The position numbers and the translations under genes were made by a program. Below, in pieces: positions 19,919 to 29,012 of a stretch of 64,000 bases of DNA (its first letter is position 1; each line of letters opens with the position of its first letter). The DNA is from Bacteroidetes bacterium 47-18 (GTDB lineage: Bacteria > Bacteroidota > Bacteroidia > Chitinophagales > Chitinophagaceae), in NCBI GenBank assembly GCA_001897155.1, contig MKSF01000012.1:1-64000 (forward strand), in the 5' to 3' direction. The notes under the pieces are model-generated. The model did no database searches. It was not told the DNA's origin and saw only the letters and a list, made by a program, of their open reading frames with translations.

Positions 19919-20995
19919 TTATTCAACCGTTCTGGCCTTGATGGTAATATTAAGCCCGGTGCCTGGTGTGGCTACACCGGAAGTACTTACTTCGTAAATG
20001 ACCGGAACAGGAGCCAGCCCGGAAGGCGTATACCTGTTGCTGACCGCTGCTCCGCCATATGCGCCTCTGTCCACACCGCCATAGCCGCTGCCGCTGGCGG
20101 CAGAGTTGTTGGCTAAGCGGTATTTGCCGTCGGGCGAAGCTGTAGTAGCCGTATTCCAGATAGTGCTGATGTTGGTAAGCACCAGATTATTATTTGCCGT
20201 GCCAAAATGCACTATCGAAGATGTTCCGATATTGTGTGATACGGCAGCATTGGGCGTGGTGCTGAAATTGGTGATACCATTGATTTTTACGGAAGCATTG
20301 TTGTTAACCAAAATATTATTTCTGAAAGAAGCTGCGTAGAATTGGAGCGAATAACCGGAGGTAGGAACAGCAGCCAAATCAAAAATGTTGTTATTACATT
20401 CTAAAAACGTATAAGAAGGGTTGTCTTGGATTACCAGCGGCCGTTGAACGATATTGTTGTTAAAACGAACATTGGTGGGAAAACCGGAAATGCTGGCAGA
20501 AAGAGCCGTTCCTGTAGAAGAACCGGTGTTCTCAAAAAAATTCTGAATGATGGTGACATTAGATAATCCCCAGGTAAGATTAATACCAGCCCTGATCTTG
20601 TTCCTCTTTATAACAATATTGTTAGTATTAATACTGATACCGGATACGGAATTGACACTGACGCCAATTAACTGGGAATTTTCCGAACCAGCATTAAAAG
20701 CAATCCAACTTATATTGGTAGCCAGTCCGTTATTGGAAGTTTTGGGATTATCTGCCAAAAAGTAACCCGGGCCAATTATTATTAACGGCTTTGTAATAGT
20801 AACACTGTTATACTCTACAGTAGAACCCTCCACGTGCAGCGTATCTCCTGCCAATACATTGGGGTCTGCGACAGCCTGGTTAATTTGCGCAAAATCGGCT
20901 TGGTAGCCCTGGTTGTTTACACGCCATATTTTAGCTTCTGCCCGTGTGGTCGCCAATGCTGCCATAGCGGATGTGATGATTATTGCTTTCTTCAT
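19919..20995 (-). CDS. Exported right-handed parallel beta-helix protein
   Basis: 358 residues. Short signal (AIIITSAMAALATTRAEA). The start of the mature protein, IWRVNNQGYQADFAQINQAV, and many asparagine-rich rungs (NNIVIKRNKI, VRFNNNIVQR, FLECNNNIFDL) are typical of pectin-lyase-like beta-helices. No catalytic residues of pectate lyases can be picked out, so a structural or adhesive role is equally possible. It is the first gene of a pair with the T9SS cargo gene at 19114 and has no sorting domain of its own. Confidence 0.75.
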   Translation of the reverse strand: MKKAIIITSAMAALATTRAEAKIWRVNNQGYQADFAQINQAVADPNVLAGDTLHVEGSTVEYNSVTITKPLIIIGPGYFLADNPKTSNNGLATNISWIAFNAGSENSQLIGVSVNSVSGISINTNNIVIKRNKIRAGINLTWGLSNVTIIQNFFENTGSSTGTALSASISGFPTNVRFNNNIVQRPLVIQDNPSYTFLECNNNIFDLAAVPTSGYSLQFYAASFRNNILVNNNASVKINGITNFSTTPNAAVSHNIGTSSIVHFGTANNNLVLTNISTIWNTATTASPDGKYRLANNSAASGSGYGGVDRGAYGGAAVSNRYTPSGLAPVPVIYEVSTSGVATPGTGLNITIKARTVE

Positions 20996-21058
20996 TTTTA
21001 CGGATAATTTTTTGTATGATAATATGTTTTTAATAAGATTTTGAAGCGGATTACAGCA

Positions 21059-21415
21059 TCATTTTATTCTTTCAAATTCTATGGATTGATTCCCCCATCC
21101 GACACCGCCGCCGCGGGGTCCCATTTTAATGGTCTTTTTCTTACTGTTGTATTCGATGTCCATTATTTCCCGTCCTGTTTCCATTGTCAGCACATCCCTG
21201 TCTTTATCATAAAGGAAAGACATGCTGTTCCCTTCTTCTTCGCTTCCCTCCCGGTAAGCAGATATCTTATATACTTTTCCTTCTTTTTCAATTTTCATAT
21301 TGCCTATGCCATAGCTGTTGGCAGCCGGCTTCCATTTACCCTCAAATTTGGAACCGCCGCCGCCACAGGAAGCCAGGCTCAAAAGGAGTAATGCTGTCAG
21401 AATAATGTTGCGCAT
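21059..21415 (-). CDS. Small lipoprotein made of the FEGKW module
   Basis: 118 residues from the ATG at 21415 (another ATG two codons earlier is possible). Lipobox LASC. The mature part begins GGGGSKFEGKWKPA and resembles the C-terminal module of the lipoprotein at 15001: FEGKW, then a KIEKEGKVYKISAY strand, FLYDKDRDVLTMETG and YNSKKKTIKM. This looks like a small lipocalin-like beta sheet. Function unknown. Confidence 0.7.
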   Translation of the reverse strand: MRNIILTALLLLSLASCGGGGSKFEGKWKPAANSYGIGNMKIEKEGKVYKISAYREGSEEEGNSMSFLYDKDRDVLTMETGREIMDIEYNSKKKTIKMGPRGGGVGWGNQSIEFERIK

Positions 21416-21443
21416 AATCATAGTTATTGTTGTTTTATAGTTT

Positions 21444-21854
21444 TTATTTTTTACTGATAATTTTTAAATACATAAGTTTTCTTAGTGCCATCAGGAATAA
21501 TTCCCTTGCCATACCATATATGAACGGCGTGAAATAAGTAACAATGAGAATTATCACAAATCGCATAAAGACACCGGGACCACCGAAAGGGGATACATCC
21601 ATAAATAATGAAAAGAGTGCGATAAGGCCGCCAATAGGCCACAACAATGCGATAACGGCGTTAAAGCTGTTGGATATCCACACAAGAACAGGAAACTCCG
21701 GCAGGGATCTCTCCTCCGAGCCCTCATTTTTACTGTTAGAGAGTGCAGTCAATGCTACCATATAGATTTTGTAAGGCATAGTAAACAGCTTAACGATAAG
21801 CTCGTTAATAATAGCTTTAATGACTTTACTGATGTTGATGTTTTGATTGTCCAT
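21444..21854 (-). CDS. Small membrane protein of unknown function
   Basis: 136 residues with two hydrophobic spans, about 66-88 (VIALLWPIGGLIALFSLFM) and 97-118 (FVIILIVTYFTPFIYGMA). Basic ends suggest both termini are cytoplasmic. No family recognised. It is 28 bases upstream of the small lipoprotein gene in the same direction. Confidence 0.6.
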   Translation of the reverse strand: MDNQNINISKVIKAIINELIVKLFTMPYKIYMVALTALSNSKNEGSEERSLPEFPVLVWISNSFNAVIALLWPIGGLIALFSLFMDVSPFGGPGVFMRFVIILIVTYFTPFIYGMARELFLMALRKLMYLKIISKK

Positions 21855-22502
21855 TTTTAATTGTTTTATCCTGGTTATAAACTTATTTGCTTAAAATGTA
21901 GCTCCGGAGCGAATGCCGGTCCGGAAGAGCAGATCATCAGCGGATACAGATATGTAATTGTACTTCGGCTGCCTGCTAAAGAGGTATTATCCGCAACAGC
22001 AACGCTTACACAGGTTTGGGAAGTTTTCTATGTTTATAGAAATTCCTTCAAGGAATGAGCCTGCGCTGCTGTTAAATTTCAATCACAAACCAAAAGTAAA
22101 ACCAGATGAATCAATATGGCACAAGTAGGGATATCTTTATAAAAGTAGGGATGAAAGTGAACCGGAACCTGCCAAAAGCCTGTTCCGGTTATGTAGTATT
22201 TAAAGGTTTTATCTTTTTGATCCCGATACAGACAATGATGAGCAGCCTATCGGTTCGTCACGCTCACCTTAACGGTAAGGAATATCAGTATAATAGCATC
22301 ATGAGCAAAATGAGCCGTCATTCCTGTCAGGCAGCGCTTATCAAAGGCTTTGTAAGGGTTCCTGACCACTGTGCGACAGGTCCTCAATAAGCGCAGAGAG
22401 CAATACTTTGTCATTTAACCGGCTATGTAGCCTGTGGTCATTCTATTGCTGTTCATCAATGAGAAATATCGGTGCTAATTAAGCTGCCCGGCTGATATTA
22501 TT
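21855..22502. other. 650-base intergenic stretch, no gene recognised
   Basis: A perfect 9-bp inverted repeat (AACCGGAAC at 22160 and GTTCCGGTT at 22182) is the only clear structure, without a T tract. A 94-codon plus-strand frame at 22106-22390 has no recognisable motif or promoter and may be chance or a relic. Confidence 0.45.
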
Positions 22503-23333
22503 TTATCCTGAGCAGCAGCTTCCTGATTTTTTCTGCAGGAAATGATCCCAGTAATCTTTCCCGATTTTGATTTGGTAACCGTTCACGTTACAGGATCTTC
22601 CCGCACAATCATAGCCCCGGACGGAACGGATATTGACAGCCGCGAATTTTGATATTCTGATGAAATCATCGCTCAGCAATGCTAAAAGTTCATCTATTGT
22701 ATTTCTTACCCTGAAAGCTTTTGACCCGCTTACATGAATGAGATTATAGTTCTTCTTGCCTTTGATCCGGTTATTAAATGAACTGATAAAGTGTATATCC
22801 CTGCAATATATTTTTCTTTTGATAGGGAAATGTTCGCTCTCTGCGGAGGCATCGGAAAAGTTATCCGGGCGGACTACCATCTCTACTGCCCTGACTTCTA
22901 TAGCATCCGGAGGCGGGGTCTGTAACAGTATCTTAGTCCACAGGAAACTAACGGATTTCAGTAATATCTCATTGGGTATGGTCTTGGGTATTTTTTCAAT
23001 TATGGGAATGCTAGCAAATGTGTCAGCGATAAGCCTGTTCTCAAAAGTATCTTTGCTGGTCAGGAATATCACAGGGATCCGGTAATGCTCATATATGTAT
23101 TTTCCCAGCTCCAATCCATTCTTATCGCCGTTGATCTCTATATCCAGCAGGGCTATATCGGCAGGTTCTTTCTGCAATACAGCCGCTGCTTTGTCATAAG
23201 AATCTATAGGGTTACCATCATTGGCACATACCACCTCAAAACCGGAATCAATGAAAAAGTCCTTCAGATTATTATAGGTAGTGACATTATCTTCTACAAT
23301 TAAGATTTTAGGGTTCAGTTTTTTTGTACTCAT
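22503..23333 (-). CDS. Response regulator, receiver plus LytTR DNA-binding domain
   Basis: 276 residues. Receiver domain at 8-125: acidic pocket VEDN, phospho-acceptor in IALLDIEING (D61 region), LTSKD with the conserved Lys. A LytTR-type domain follows (IYCRDIHFISS...NLIHVSGSKAFRVRNTIDELLALL...FIRISKFAAVNIRSV). It is expected to bind DNA when phosphorylated by the kinase encoded just upstream; the two genes overlap by 26 bases. The C-terminus SGSCCSG is unusual. Targets are unknown. Confidence 0.88.
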   Translation of the reverse strand: MSTKKLNPKILIVEDNVTTYNNLKDFFIDSGFEVVCANDGNPIDSYDKAAAVLQKEPADIALLDIEINGDKNGLELGKYIYEHYRIPVIFLTSKDTFENRLIADTFASIPIIEKIPKTIPNEILLKSVSFLWTKILLQTPPPDAIEVRAVEMVVRPDNFSDASAESEHFPIKRKIYCRDIHFISSFNNRIKGKKNYNLIHVSGSKAFRVRNTIDELLALLSDDFIRISKFAAVNIRSVRGYDCAGRSCNVNGYQIKIGKDYWDHFLQKKSGSCCSG

Positions 23334-25584
23334 TGTGTCTTAATTTTCGTTCCAGGAAAAAATGATAGCCATTATCATTATATTCAGAAGTTTTAGCCTG
23401 TATCGTACGGACAATATCTTCAATGAGCTCTGAGCCTAATCCACGCTCTCCCTCCAAAGGCTTTCCCGCTCCGTTATCCTGATAATGCAGCGTCAGCATA
23501 TGCTTATCATCTACCGTTACAGCAATACGGATAATATTTCCCCGGTCCACGTCATCATCATTAAAAGCGTATTTGCAGGAATTCTGCACCAGTTCGGAAA
23601 TGAGTAATACAAGGTTAATACCTACGTTGTAGCCAACGGTAACAGGAGCGTCCACATTGATCTTTAAGAAACCGTCATCATAATTGTAAAAATTTTTCAG
23701 ATAAGAACAGGTGTTCTCAATGTGCTTTTGTAAATCCACATCATATCCTGTCATTATTTTATTTTTCAGTCCCTGCTTTTTATATGTTTCATGGAACTGG
23801 TGGATGATATCCACTCTATTTTTTAAAGATTCTACCGCCTCGCCCGGCTCGGAAGACGTAATCGCTTTGTCTATAAAGCTGCTGATGGATTTCAGGTTGT
23901 TTTCTATCAGGTGATTAAGCTGGACCTGTAAGGATTCAATGGTAGCTTTATCCCTCTCTGCCCGTTTTTTGTTTTTCTGCACCACCCTGAGATATATGAT
24001 CAGCAGTATGGTTAGCACAGCGATAATTACAGTAATGATTATGGCAAACCACAGCCTTGATTCCATTAATCTTTTTTCGCTTTCCTGCTTTGCCAGTTCG
24101 GCCTGTATCAGCTTTTTATTGGCGACAGCGTCAATAGCTTCCAGCTCCCGGTAAAAGAGATTAGACGAATCCACGTCACTTACCAAGCTGCTCCTGAGAA
24201 GCAGCGAGTCAGGAATACCGGTATCTTTTGATGAGGAATTTTCAAAAAAGGCATGTAGCTTTTCAAAGTATCCCGGATCCTTTATAGTGTTAATAAGATA
24301 AGGGAGGCCGGAATCCATTTCCGGATAATCCTGGTGTGTTATCAGCAGATCTCTCAATATAATATTCTTCTCGGTATAAAACTTCCTGAAAAGATATTGA
24401 TAGTAAGCAAACAATGCCGGACGTTTCTCCTGGTTGTCATTGCTTTTATAATATACAAGCGCCAGCGTCCTGTAATAATCTTTGGTATAGATATTATATT
24501 CTCTTTCCGCAATTAATTTCTTCACCTTTTTCAAAAGGTCCAAAGCTTTTTCCTTTTCTTTCAGAAAGGCATAATACTTCGATCTTGTAATGTATAAAAT
24601 TATATTGCCCTGCGTGTAATCATTATCCCTGAAAATCTCTTCGGATTCTTTTATGATAGCATCAACCGCATTAAGGTCATCTTTAAGCAGAAGAGCATTT
24701 GCCAGATCTAATCCTGTGAGGGCGTACTGTACCTGATTTTTATGTTCCTTATACAGATTTCTGGCGTAGGTATAGTTAGTAATGGATTGACCGTAATCTC
24801 CATACAGATAATAATACATGCCTATCAGGGCTCTGCAATAGGCAGACTTCACTTTGCTGTTCCTTTCCGCATAGTAACTTACAGATTCCAGCAGATTGCG
24901 AAGCAATCCGGGGTCAGGCGGCAATGCCTTTAATGCGGATACGGTGTATTGCAACTTGCAGTCATTCCCAAGAAGATGTTCTTTTTTTTCCTGAAATACC
25001 TTAAGGGCTTTCTCCAGGTAAGGCAGCGCCTTGGTATCCAGGTCTATCGTAGCATAATAAAATCCATATACATAATTCACCTTGGCTACCTGAAGCTCAT
25101 CATTATTTTTCACAGCATATTGCATCACCTCTTCCAAAGCAGGTATCAGGCTTGTAAAATACTCTCCGTCGAGGTAATCCTTGGCTAACGAGTAATATGC
25201 TTCAAAAGTGAGATCATTGTCTTTTAATTCTTTAGACAATGCGATGCTGCGTTTTACGTATGGAATGACTTTTTTATAGTCCCTCTTTTTTCTTTCACAC
25301 CTGGCCAGGGCCAGGTTAGCCTTGTATTCGAAAAGCTTATTTCCCGACTTCTGGGCTATACGTAACATCTGTTCCGCATATTTTCTGCTTTCTTCGGGTT
25401 GTGTTTTAAAGTAAGCGTTATGAAGGTCAATACAAATATTAAAACGCAAGGTATCAGAATGAGCATTGCTTAGTGCTGCTTTCAGGCTGTCTGTATTTTC
25501 CTGGCCCCAGGATTTGTATGTTGTACAAAACAATAAAGATCCGACAAGCAATATTATTAAAAGTCTATCGTAGGTGTGTCCCAA
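23308..25584 (-). CDS. TPR-containing sensor histidine kinase (HisKA_2-like)
   Basis: 758 residues. A signal-like segment (LLIILLVGSLLFC) leads to about 400 residues of helical TPR-type repeats, then a membrane span at about 500-525 (FAIIITVIIAVLTILLIIYL), a coiled coil, the phospho-acceptor region LNHLIENNLKSISSF, and an HATPase domain with ELVQNSCKYAF, DNGAGKP and GLGSELI. The sensor is therefore periplasmic with a cytoplasmic kinase. The start codon is TTG (25582-25584); no ATG gives a signal sequence. It pairs with the LytTR regulator downstream. Confidence 0.88.
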   Translation of the reverse strand: MGHTYDRLLIILLVGSLLFCTTYKSWGQENTDSLKAALSNAHSDTLRFNICIDLHNAYFKTQPEESRKYAEQMLRIAQKSGNKLFEYKANLALARCERKKRDYKKVIPYVKRSIALSKELKDNDLTFEAYYSLAKDYLDGEYFTSLIPALEEVMQYAVKNNDELQVAKVNYVYGFYYATIDLDTKALPYLEKALKVFQEKKEHLLGNDCKLQYTVSALKALPPDPGLLRNLLESVSYYAERNSKVKSAYCRALIGMYYYLYGDYGQSITNYTYARNLYKEHKNQVQYALTGLDLANALLLKDDLNAVDAIIKESEEIFRDNDYTQGNIILYITRSKYYAFLKEKEKALDLLKKVKKLIAEREYNIYTKDYYRTLALVYYKSNDNQEKRPALFAYYQYLFRKFYTEKNIILRDLLITHQDYPEMDSGLPYLINTIKDPGYFEKLHAFFENSSSKDTGIPDSLLLRSSLVSDVDSSNLFYRELEAIDAVANKKLIQAELAKQESEKRLMESRLWFAIIITVIIAVLTILLIIYLRVVQKNKKRAERDKATIESLQVQLNHLIENNLKSISSFIDKAITSSEPGEAVESLKNRVDIIHQFHETYKKQGLKNKIMTGYDVDLQKHIENTCSYLKNFYNYDDGFLKINVDAPVTVGYNVGINLVLLISELVQNSCKYAFNDDDVDRGNIIRIAVTVDDKHMLTLHYQDNGAGKPLEGERGLGSELIEDIVRTIQAKTSEYNDNGYHFFLERKLRHNEYKKTEP

Positions 25585-25917
25585 TGGTAATACAGTTAAA
25601 TATTTGTCAAAAATAAATAATATTTCATGTAAATAATAATTAACAACAATTATTATAGTATTATAACAGCTATGTGGATGCCTTCCTTTTTGCTGAACCG
25701 ATCTTCCTGGGGTAAAAATGAACGGACCCGTTATGGCCGTTATCTAATATTGTCAGAAATGCAACCAGCCATCTGGATAATGGCTGGTGTGGTGCGGGTT
25801 TATCGGTTAAATGTAAGCCTCTAACATATCTTTAATAGAAAAGTTTAGATTTTCTTAATTTTTTTAACAGAGCTCAGCCTCAAAAGTCCTCATTACTGGC
25901 AACAGGCCGGAATCAGG
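25585..25917. other. Intergenic stretch with one hairpin
   Basis: AT-rich near the kinase start. A 9-bp stem (25764-25772 with 25780-25788) could end transcription of the ibrB-like gene but lacks a good T tract on that strand. No gene recognised. Confidence 0.45.
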
Positions 25918-26520
25918 CTACACGTCCCAAAATTTGGAAAATTCCTCATCCTGGAAGGCTTCCGCCAGCCCGGTGATCTGCCTGAGCCTTAAGACCTCAT
26001 CGGGATCCATCCCCAATTCCTCTCCTATACGTTTATTGGACCAGTCATTTCTTTTAAGAAAAGCTACCAGCCTGGCGGAAAGCTCTACCTGGTGGGTGCC
26101 CCGGGCCATATTGTGCCGGACGGTAGCAGCAACGCGGTTTTCCAGCGTCTTATCCAGCTTCGCAACAGGTATATAATCTTTCAGCCCGCTCCTGATCTCC
26201 GGAGACAGCCTGCACACCGCGGTACGATGAAAGCCATCGACCACCACCCAGCTATCCTTTTGCTTTTCAGATGCCACGACCACGGGCATCGTCATCCCGT
26301 CTTTTTTGATGGACAGCTCCAGCAGCTTCATTTCCGGGGGCGCCACTTTATTGGGATTATAATCGTTGCCTTCCACCTGCTCTATCGGCACCAGTTGTAC
26401 GTTCAGCGCCGGGTGTGCCAGGCCGATAAATTCATAAAGCTGCTGGGTAATGCTATTGAATATCCTGACCTTCTCGTCAAAGGCAGCGTTTTGATGCGCT
26501 TCAATTATTTTTGTTATCAT
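25918..26520 (-). CDS. ParB/sulfiredoxin-like protein, IbrB type
   Basis: 200 residues. Contains the ParB-like nuclease fold: VQLVPIEQVEGNDYNPN, then MPVVVASEK and VVVDGFHRTAVCRL, with the conserved G-x-H-R. A helix-turn-helix-like tail follows (WSNKRIGEELGMDPDEVLRLRQI). It lies six bases behind a PAPS-reductase-like gene, the same pairing as IbrA/IbrB, described as regulators of immunoglobulin-binding genes in E. coli; related pairs occur on mobile elements. The biochemical role is not settled. Confidence 0.8.
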   Translation of the reverse strand: MITKIIEAHQNAAFDEKVRIFNSITQQLYEFIGLAHPALNVQLVPIEQVEGNDYNPNKVAPPEMKLLELSIKKDGMTMPVVVASEKQKDSWVVVDGFHRTAVCRLSPEIRSGLKDYIPVAKLDKTLENRVAATVRHNMARGTHQVELSARLVAFLKRNDWSNKRIGEELGMDPDEVLRLRQITGLAEAFQDEEFSKFWDV

Positions 26521-26526
26521 AAGTGA

Positions 26527-27723
26527 TCAATAACGATGGTTTCTCAACAAAATATTTAATTGCCTGCTCATCTCCCCCTTAGTCTGGGAGAATGACAGGC
26601 CTTTGCACCAATAGTCATTTTTAAGCAACACCTTACAAATCCTCCTCCAGGACGGCGCTTTGCGTGCCGCTTCCAGTCTCGGGTCCGCCGTTTGCGGGAT
26701 GTCCTGCAGGTAGCCGTACTTTTTCCAGTAATCAAGGAATTTCCTGATCTTGGCATTGTAATGGTCCCTTAAATACGGCGGCATCGTACTTAAAAGGAAT
26801 TTGGTATAGCTTTTATAGGTGTGCCCTTCCGGGAGATTGACCTTATAGTTCCCGAATACGGTACGGCTATTTTCACTGTAGCGGTTGCCGAAGTTGGCAC
26901 CTTCCACACGGTTAACTATTTTACTCCAGGTTTCCGGCTCCAGGATCTTATAAAGATACAGCCCTTTCCGCTGGTCATCTCCGTAAGGCTGGCAGAGCCG
27001 CATCTGGGAAAGCCGCAGACCGGCCAGATACATCAGGTCATAAATCCTGTTGTAATCAAATTTATATCTGCCGTTTGCAATCCATATATCTCTTGCCTTC
27101 CAGTCGTATATGGGGTAAAAATTATAAAGGCCATCCGCTATTTGTGTGCTCCACTGCTTACGCTGATAGCGTTGCTTGGTAAAATTATTGATCGTTCTGT
27201 AGCGGTTAAAGCTTTCATCGGTCCGGATCCCTACCAGGCAGGCGGCGGCTTCCCCGTTGGCAAACCATTTGCCAAACTCCACCACAAATTCTTCAAATTC
27301 CATTCCTTTCTTAAAGAACGGGAAGAAGCTGCTATCCTTAATAACAGCCGGGTGATCAGGATATTCCCTGACCCAGGCATCCCGCTTGCTTTCATCCCAG
27401 CAGATCCAGTGGGACTGATACTGGCTGACAGCATTGCGTAAGTTGAGGGGCAGGCATATCCAGTACGCTTTTACCTCAGGTAAGGAAGCCATCCTTGAAA
27501 TGTATTCAATCGTGGCAGTATATTGCGCTTCCAGGTCTATTATCAGCACATTCACCGGCAGCCTGTTATGCCGCCGTGCCACTTCAATGGCCATATTGAC
27601 CAGAACACCGCTGTCCTTACCCCCGCTGAAGGAAACATAGACCTTTTCAAAATGCGTATAAATAAAATCCAGGCGTTCTAGAGTCGCTTCAAAAACTGTA
27701 ATTTCCTGGTAACGCCTTGACAT
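26527..27723 (-). CDS. PAPS-reductase-like protein (DUF3440), IbrA type
   Basis: 398 residues from the ATG at 27723; an upstream TTG is less likely. The PP-loop ATP-pyrophosphatase motif SGGKDSG lies near residue 35, followed by LIIDLEAQY and the region CLVGIRTDESFNR, all as in the PAPS reductase/DndC superfamily, and a DUF3440-type C-terminal half (RLSQMRLCQPYGDDQRKGL). The superfamily activates substrates as adenylates; DndC uses it in DNA phosphorothioation. No other Dnd genes are nearby. First gene of the two-gene operon with the ParB-like protein. Confidence 0.82.
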   Translation of the reverse strand: MSRRYQEITVFEATLERLDFIYTHFEKVYVSFSGGKDSGVLVNMAIEVARRHNRLPVNVLIIDLEAQYTATIEYISRMASLPEVKAYWICLPLNLRNAVSQYQSHWICWDESKRDAWVREYPDHPAVIKDSSFFPFFKKGMEFEEFVVEFGKWFANGEAAACLVGIRTDESFNRYRTINNFTKQRYQRKQWSTQIADGLYNFYPIYDWKARDIWIANGRYKFDYNRIYDLMYLAGLRLSQMRLCQPYGDDQRKGLYLYKILEPETWSKIVNRVEGANFGNRYSENSRTVFGNYKVNLPEGHTYKSYTKFLLSTMPPYLRDHYNAKIRKFLDYWKKYGYLQDIPQTADPRLEAARKAPSWRRICKVLLKNDYWCKGLSFSQTKGEMSRQLNILLRNHRY

Positions 27724-28099
27724 AGTTTCATATTTTTTCAATATCAATTCAAGGTTGTTTAATAAGAGATACTTTCAATAGCGCCTTTACATCACTTTCT
27801 TTTATCACGTGAAAATATTACGGACAAGCCAGGGCTATATGCATAGCTTCCCGGCAATTTTAACTACAATTTATGATTTTTTCAATTAATTGTAATTCAT
27901 ATTTGAAAAAATGGGTGTTTTTCACGTAAGAAAAAGGGTGTTTTTCCGGGTATGGAAATATTACGTTCACAGGGGCCATTTTGATCTAAAGACCGGCTCC
28001 GGATATACGCTCATGCCATTTTTTAATAAAAGTTTATAAGGTCAATCAGAAAGTTTCCCTTAATTTCGGCTCTCTTTAACCAAAAAAAATTGCTAAGAC
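27724..28099. promoter_or_regulatory. Divergent intergenic region with reiterated motifs
   Basis: Holds GAAAATATTACG (27811-27822) and GGAAATATTACG (27954-27965), and an exact repeat GGGTGTTTTTC at 27913 and 27936, with TTTTTCACGTAAGAAAAA between them. These may be operator sites for the ibrA-like gene or the divergent T9SS cargo gene. No clear Bacteroidota promoter was picked out. Confidence 0.4.
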
Positions 28100-28861
28100 A
28101 TGAAAAAACTCTCTACGCTTCTCTTTGCGGCTTTCAGCACATTGGTGCTTGCAGACACGGCAAACGCCCAGATCAGGAACATCGACATGGAAATTTCCGT
28201 AACAGAACCCGCTTCAGGAACTGTCATCCAGCCTAATGCCAATTTTGTGTTCAAGATCATTTTAAAGAATAACGGCCCGGACAATTTTGTAACCGGCGAT
28301 ACTATTTTTTACCAGGCCTCTTTTTCCAGCCAGGTACAAATAGCGTTACTCAACAGGAATATCAATATGGGAGAAACGGCAGAAATTCCCATTACTCTGA
28401 CCAATTCCAATAAAAGCGGGCAGGACCAGACAGCCAACATCTGTGTAAAATTCTTTGACCCGAATTCAGAAGTTACCATCAACCAGCAGCCACCTAACCT
28501 GACCTACCAGGATACTGACACTTCCAACAACCTGGCATGTGTTACCAATATTACCCTGAAAACAGCTCCTCAGTCCATTGAAGGCCTGGAAACTGTCGGC
28601 AATGCGCTGAACCTGTATCCTAATCCTGCATCCGACAGGGTATCCTTTAACTACACAGCAGCCAGGTCCAACGAGGAAGTAAGCGTTGTGGTAACGGACG
28701 TCCTGGGACGCGAAGTGCTGGTGCAATCCCTGGGTACCACACAGGCAGGCCTTGAAAAAACCTATACCGTAGATGTAGCTTCACTGAAAGCCGGCAATTA
28801 TATGATGATCATCAGGAGTGGCCAGGAGCAGGCTACAGGCCGTATCATCATCACTAAATAA
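28100..28861 (+). CDS. T9SS cargo protein with C-terminal sorting domain
   Basis: 253 residues. Signal peptide LLFAAFSTLVLADTANAQ. The mature part is a CARDB-like beta domain (EISVTEPASGTV, then FVFKIILKNNGPD), ending near residue 165. The C-terminal sorting domain reads LNLYPNPASDRVSFNY, VVVTDVLGREVL and GNYMMIIRSGQEQATGRIIITK. Single gene, convergent with the antiporter gene and closed by a shared terminator. Confidence 0.85.
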   Translation: MKKLSTLLFAAFSTLVLADTANAQIRNIDMEISVTEPASGTVIQPNANFVFKIILKNNGPDNFVTGDTIFYQASFSSQVQIALLNRNINMGETAEIPITLTNSNKSGQDQTANICVKFFDPNSEVTINQQPPNLTYQDTDTSNNLACVTNITLKTAPQSIEGLETVGNALNLYPNPASDRVSFNYTAARSNEEVSVVVTDVLGREVLVQSLGTTQAGLEKTYTVDVASLKAGNYMMIIRSGQEQATGRIIITK

Positions 28862-28884
28862 TGTGAGCCTCTTATATTATGCCA

Positions 28885-28912
28885 TGTCACATTGAGCCTG
28901 TCGAAATGTGAT
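28885..28912. repeat. Dispersed palindromic repeat copy
   Basis: Inverted form of the short repeat seen at 268, 589, 710 and 51331: TCACATT-N11-AATGTGA arms around a TTGAGCCTGTCGA-type centre. It lies between convergent genes. Confidence 0.75.
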
Positions 28913-28931
28913 CTGTGATATATAAAAATAG

Positions 28932-28987
28932 AACAACCCTGTCATATTGAGCTGAGTCGAAATATTGACAGGGTTGTTTGCTTTTTT
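28932..28987. terminator. Bidirectional terminator with repeat unit as loop
   Basis: Perfect arms AACAACCCTGTCA (28932-28944) and TGACAGGGTTGTT (28967-28979) enclose a degenerate copy of the dispersed palindromic repeat; T-rich sequence follows on the plus strand. It sits between the convergent genes ending at 28861 and 29013. Confidence 0.8.
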
Positions 28988-29012
28988 AACAGCCTTACAA
29001 AGCGGGAAGCCG

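Noticed and set aside
22106-22390. 94-codon plus-strand frame in the intergenic stretch
   Set aside because: No promoter, no recognisable domain or signal, odd composition; left as unassigned sequence.
25918-27723. A complete Dnd phosphorothioation system
   Set aside because: Only a DndC-superfamily member and a ParB-like protein are present; no DndA, D or E type genes adjacent.
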